Positions 22,434 through 25,334 of a DNA stretch of 25,334 nt are shown piece after piece. The notes below the pieces were generated by a model, which was not told the origin of the DNA, made no database searches, and was given only the letters and a program-made list of their open reading frames with translations. A program made the position numbers and the translations under genes. Numbering within the stretch: the first letter of the stretch is position 1; each line of letters begins with the position of its first letter. This DNA comes from JAEUIV01 sp033763795 (lineage in GTDB: Bacteria; Planctomycetota; Phycisphaerae; Phycisphaerales; UBA1924): contig JANRJV010000059.1 in the NCBI GenBank assembly GCA_033763795.1, forward strand, positions 1-25,334. The letters run 5' to 3'.

Positions 22434-23978
22434 TCAGCCCGCCGTACCCGCCGACAGCTCCCCCTCCATCGCCTTGCGCAGCTTCGCGTCGGCCTGCTGC
22501 CTCAGGTAATTGATCATGTCGATCTTCGTGATCAGACCGTAGTACGTCCCGTCCGGGTCCGCCACGATCGCCACCCGGTCCGCCCGGAACACCGGGATCA
22601 GCGACTCGATCGACGCGTCGGGACGCACCGTCTCCAGACGCCGCGTCATGAAGTCCGACACCGGCCGCTCGAACGCCGCGGAATCGTTCAGCACCGCCAG
22701 CAGGATGTCGCTCTCGTCGATGATCCCCACCACCCGGTCCCGCGGATCCATCACCGTCATCTGCGACACGCCGTACATCTGCATCCGCTTGATCGCCTGC
22801 TTCAGAGGCTCCGCGTCCCCAAGCGTGTAGTCCTCCTTCTGGCTGTGACGACGCGCGATCAGGTCCCGCAGGTTGTTCCGCCTCTCGCGCTTGATGAACC
22901 CGTTGTCGATCATCCAGAAGTCGTTGAAGAACTTCGACAGGTACTTCGCCCCCGTGTCGCACACCAGCGTCACCACGTTCATGGGCGACGTCTGACGCCT
23001 GCACCACACCCGCGCCGCGTGCATCAGGCACCCCGTCGACGAGCCCGCCAGCAGACCCTCGTTCGACAACAGGTCCCGCGCCGCGAAGAACGCCTCCTCG
23101 TCCGTCACCGCGATCGCCTCGTCCGCCAGCTTCAGCTCGCAGATATCGGGCACGAAGTCCTCGCCCATCCCCTCGATCAGCCAGCTCGACGCCGTCACCC
23201 GCTTCCCCTCGTTCACCAACGGATGCAGCATCGACCCCATCGGGTCCGCCAGCACGATCTTCACCGCGGGGTTCTTCTCCCTCAGATACCGCCCCACGCC
23301 GCTCAGCGTCCCCCCCGAGCCCACCCCCAGCACCACCGCGTCCACCTTCCCCTGCATCTGCTCCCAAATCTCGGGCCCCGTCGTCTCGTAATGCGCCCGC
23401 GTGTTGTGCTCGTTGGCGAACTGGTTCACGTACAGGCTGTTGGGCGTCTCCCGCGCCAGCTTCGCCGCGACCTCCTGGTAGTACTCAGGATGCCCCTTCT
23501 GCACGTCCGAACGCGCCAGCACCACCTCGGCCCCCATCGCCCGCAGGTGCTGGATCTTCTCCCCGCTCATCTTGTCGGGAACAACAACCTTGATCCCGTA
23601 CCCGCGCTGCCGCGCCACCAGCGCCAGCCCCAGACCAGTGTTCCCCGCCGTCGCCTCGATGATCGTCGGCGCCGGGCTCGCCTTGGGGTCCAGCCTCCCC
23701 TCGCGCTCCGCACCCTCGATCATGGAAAGACCGATCCGGTCCTTGATCGACCCCGCAGGGTTCAGCAGCTCAAGCTTCCCGAACAGGCGGCAAGGACCCG
23801 TCCCCATCTTCCGAAGCTCGACCATCGGCGTCCGCCCGATCATGTCCAGCACGTTCCGGAAGGGACCGGAAAGAACCGAACGATCGCTGTACCGCACGCC
23901 CGACACATCCCCCTTCTCCCCATGGGAAGCGGACGATGAATGCGGATCGGCAGCAGTACGGGAAATGGGTGGGGCCAT
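22434..23978 (-). CDS. Cystathionine beta-synthase with C-terminal CBS domain pair
   Basis: 514 aa from ATG 23978. The fold-type II PLP domain (about 43-370) has GRTPMVEL, NPAGSIKDRIGLSMI with PLP Lys79, ATAGNTGLGLA (substrate loop) and GVGSGGTLSG (phosphate loop). A pair of CBS regulatory motifs follows (about 385-500: MYGVSQMTVMD, VVGIIDESDILL, YYGLITKIDMINYL), as in cystathionine beta-synthases that respond to AdoMet-type ligands. No heme-binding extension is seen. The first 24 residues are Ser/Ala/Pro-rich and lack family similarity. GTG at 23906, preceded by GGAGAAGGGGG, is an equally good start (490 aa). TAGACT at 24045-24050 may be the -10 element. It is the first gene of the run, so control here probably sets the gamma-lyase and thiE too. 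Confidence 0.95.
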   Translation of the reverse strand: MAPPISRTAADPHSSSASHGEKGDVSGVRYSDRSVLSGPFRNVLDMIGRTPMVELRKMGTGPCRLFGKLELLNPAGSIKDRIGLSMIEGAEREGRLDPKASPAPTIIEATAGNTGLGLALVARQRGYGIKVVVPDKMSGEKIQHLRAMGAEVVLARSDVQKGHPEYYQEVAAKLARETPNSLYVNQFANEHNTRAHYETTGPEIWEQMQGKVDAVVLGVGSGGTLSGVGRYLREKNPAVKIVLADPMGSMLHPLVNEGKRVTASSWLIEGMGEDFVPDICELKLADEAIAVTDEEAFFAARDLLSNEGLLAGSSTGCLMHAARVWCRRQTSPMNVVTLVCDTGAKYLSKFFNDFWMIDNGFIKRERRNNLRDLIARRHSQKEDYTLGDAEPLKQAIKRMQMYGVSQMTVMDPRDRVVGIIDESDILLAVLNDSAAFERPVSDFMTRRLETVRPDASIESLIPVFRADRVAIVADPDGTYYGLITKIDMINYLRQQADAKLRKAMEGELSAGTAG

Positions 23979-24044
23979 GCGTTCGCATCGACTGGTTCAG
24001 GCTTCTTCCGCAGCCCGTTTCCACCAACGGACGCGTTCGAATTG

Positions 24045-24050
24045 AGTCTA
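24045..24050 (-). promoter_or_regulatory. Possible -10 element of the CBS-CGL-thiE run
   Basis: TAGACT on the minus strand fits TANNNT and gives a leader of about 60 nt to ATG 23978 or about 130 nt to GTG 23906. No -35 match and no SAM- or SAH-type riboswitch core was recognised in the leader. Confidence 0.3.
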
Positions 24051-24105
24051 GCAGGCTCCATACCGGCCATTCTCCGCCTCACCGCTTCCCGGCTCGCCCC
24101 GGGAC

Positions 24106-24111
24106 TACCAT
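24106..24111 (+). promoter_or_regulatory. Possible -10 element of the HAF-repeat gene
   Basis: TACCAT fits TANNNT and would give a leader of about 50 nt before ATG 24168. No -35 is visible. Confidence 0.25.
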
Positions 24112-24167
24112 TCCCCACAAACCAGAGAGCAGTCATCGCAGGCCGCACGACCGAGGAGATGAGACGC

Positions 24168-25334
24168 ATGGAGCGGAGATTCACCGTCGGTTGCTGGATC
24201 CTGCTCTGTGCCGGAACCTGGACCGCCGCAGGGGCGCCACGCGGGACCGCGACCTTCACACCCCTCCCCGATCTTGACGGCGGCTCGCTCAACTGCAGCG
24301 CCTCTGCCGTCAGCGCCGACGGCTCAACCATCGTCGGCTTCGGCACAAACGCTCAGCGAACCGAAGCCGTCCGCTGGCGCAACGACATCCCCGAACCCCT
24401 GGGCGTCCTCCCCGGCCGGACCACCTCCAACGCGATCGAACTCAGCGGCGACGGCGCCATCATCGTCGGCTCCAGCGGGCCGTTCCCCTCCTCGCTCGCC
24501 TTCCGGTGGGAAGCCGGACTCATGACCGAGGTCCCCATCCTCCCGGGCAGCACCAGCAACTCGGCCAACGCCATCAGCCGCGACGGCCGCGTCATCTCCG
24601 GATGGAGCTACAACACCGCGGGCTTCACCGCGTTCCGCTACGAGAACGCCTCCCTCTCCGTGCTCTCCGATATCCCGGGAGGAGTCGCGGAAGATTCCGC
24701 CGTCTCCGCCGCCATCAATTTCGATGGCTCCATCATCGCAGGTCGCGGCCGGAGCCCGGGCTTCTTCTACGAAGCCTGCCGCTGGGTCGCCCCCTCCACC
24801 GCCGCCATCCCCATGGGCGACCTCGCCGGAGGCGCAGCCCACAGCGAGATCGATGCCATGAACGCCGACGGCTCCGTCATGGTGGGCTACGCCAATTCAG
24901 CGCAGCAGTCGGGCGGCCTCTGGGGCGAAGCCGCACGCTGGGTCAACAACGGCCCCGCCCAGTCCCTCGGCGACCTCCCAGGCGGATCCTTCAACGGCTA
25001 CGCCTTCGGCGTCAGCGACAACGGCAACACCATCGTCGGCTACAGCAACACCTCCCTCGGCAACGAGGCCTTCATCTGGAACCCCGAGAGCGGCATCCGC
25101 AACCTCCGCCTCGTCCTCGAGGCAGACTTCGGCCTCGACCTCTCGGGCTGGCTCCTCACCATCGCCACCGACGTCTCCGCCGACGGTCGAACCATCGTGG
25201 GCGTCGGCACAAACCCCGCCGGACAGCCCCAGGCATGGGTCGTCCGCTTCGCACCGCCCTTCTGCCCGGGCGACGCCAACGGCGACGGCGCCGTCGACTT
25301 CGCCGACATCGTCAGCGTCCTCGCCAACTGGAGC
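24168..25334 (+). CDS. Secreted HAF-type repeat protein with dockerin-like tail, cut by window edge
   Basis: 389 codons are open from ATG to the last base, so the stop lies outside. A signal peptide (about 1-22, GCWILLCAGTWTAAG) precedes seven copies of a short motif, (S/N)x(D/N)G-x-x-(I/V)-x-G, with its Asp/Asn-Gly at 51, 95, 139, 186, 234, 285 and 339. Copies sit 44-54 residues apart and include the LGDLPGGSFNGYAFGVS form that defines HAF-family extracellular repeats. Seven repeats suggest a seven-bladed beta-propeller. The visible end, CPGDANGDGAVDFADI (366-381), is a dockerin-like Ca-binding loop (Asp369, Asn371, Asp373, Asp377) frequent at the end of Phycisphaerales secreted proteins. 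GAGGAG (24153-24158) is 9 nt before ATG 24168; an in-frame ATG at 24159 touches it and is less likely. Ligand unknown. Confidence 0.85.
   Translation, partial: MERRFTVGCWILLCAGTWTAAGAPRGTATFTPLPDLDGGSLNCSASAVSADGSTIVGFGTNAQRTEAVRWRNDIPEPLGVLPGRTTSNAIELSGDGAIIVGSSGPFPSSLAFRWEAGLMTEVPILPGSTSNSANAISRDGRVISGWSYNTAGFTAFRYENASLSVLSDIPGGVAEDSAVSAAINFDGSIIAGRGRSPGFFYEACRWVAPSTAAIPMGDLAGGAAHSEIDAMNADGSVMVGYANSAQQSGGLWGEAARWVNNGPAQSLGDLPGGSFNGYAFGVSDNGNTIVGYSNTSLGNEAFIWNPESGIRNLRLVLEADFGLDLSGWLLTIATDVSADGRTIVGVGTNPAGQPQAWVVRFAPPFCPGDANGDGAVDFADIVSVLANWS

Noticed and set aside
23979..24167. SAM- or SAH-responsive riboswitch before the CBS gene
   Set aside because: The pathway makes it attractive, but I could not find a conserved core on the minus strand; a covariance-model scan would settle it.
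1..25334. tRNA, rRNA, insertion sequence, transposase, toxin-antitoxin or defence genes
   Set aside because: No typical tRNA core, transposase motif, terminal repeats or defence-family motif was seen in any gap or frame.

Overview
The window reads as one continuous piece of chromosome from a very GC-rich planctomycete, most likely Phycisphaerae/Phycisphaerales. Pointers to this are a secreted repeat protein ending in a dockerin-like Ca-binding tail, a type IV pilin-like protein with an H-X9-DG motif, a protein with a PEP-CTERM-like tail (PSPGT, hydrophobic stretch, RRRR), and a ThiD2-ThiE fusion. I see no mobile elements, CRISPR arrays, rRNA or tRNA genes, and no clearly broken genes. The assignment comes from family knowledge and was not tested by a search.

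Layout. 1-1778 (minus): holA, then a truncated lipoprotein. 2029-5648 (plus): an EF-G-like GTPase, then a secreted serine-beta-lactamase-fold protein that seems to lack its catalytic residues. 5693-9924: a TerC-type membrane protein (minus), a PIN-PhoH ATPase (plus), the Mn regulator mntR (minus), and a PEP-CTERM-like surface protein (minus). 9925-10603 is a gene-free, hairpin-rich divergent region in front of htpX (plus). 11500-12438 (minus) is a pilin-like H-X9-DG protein. 12529-17119 (plus) is a tight three-gene run: a CgeB-type glycosyltransferase, a GT-C-like multispan membrane protein and a UPF0104/LPG-synthase-TM membrane protein, probably making or moving a surface glycolipid or glycan. 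17159-18088 (minus) is an unassigned secreted protein. 18212-19963 (plus) is glutamine-dependent NAD synthetase. 20011-23978 (minus) is an operon-like run: cystathionine beta-synthase, a cystathionine gamma-lyase/synthase and ThiD2-ThiE. 24168 to the end (plus) is a HAF-type repeat protein cut by the window edge.

How the genes work together. The CBS and gamma-lyase pair gives reverse transsulfuration (homocysteine plus serine to cysteine); cysteine sulfur feeds thiamine synthesis, whose condensing enzyme is the third gene. TerC-family proteins export manganese and MntR senses it, so the block around the PhoH gene may be a manganese-homeostasis neighbourhood. Most of the rest is envelope biology: HtpX quality control, surface glycosylation, pilin-like and anchored secreted proteins.

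The top strand is C-rich throughout. Plus-strand genes end codons in C and minus-strand genes end them in G, so codon use follows the strand. I found no obvious new defence or mobile system. The best leads are regulatory and enzymatic: a putative leader switch over the EF-G-like Shine-Dalgarno sequence, three genes with TANNNT exactly 6 nt before the start codon (leaderless candidates), a beta-lactamase-fold pseudoenzyme, strong hairpins in the gap before htpX, and an intrinsic terminator inside the end of a convergent gene.
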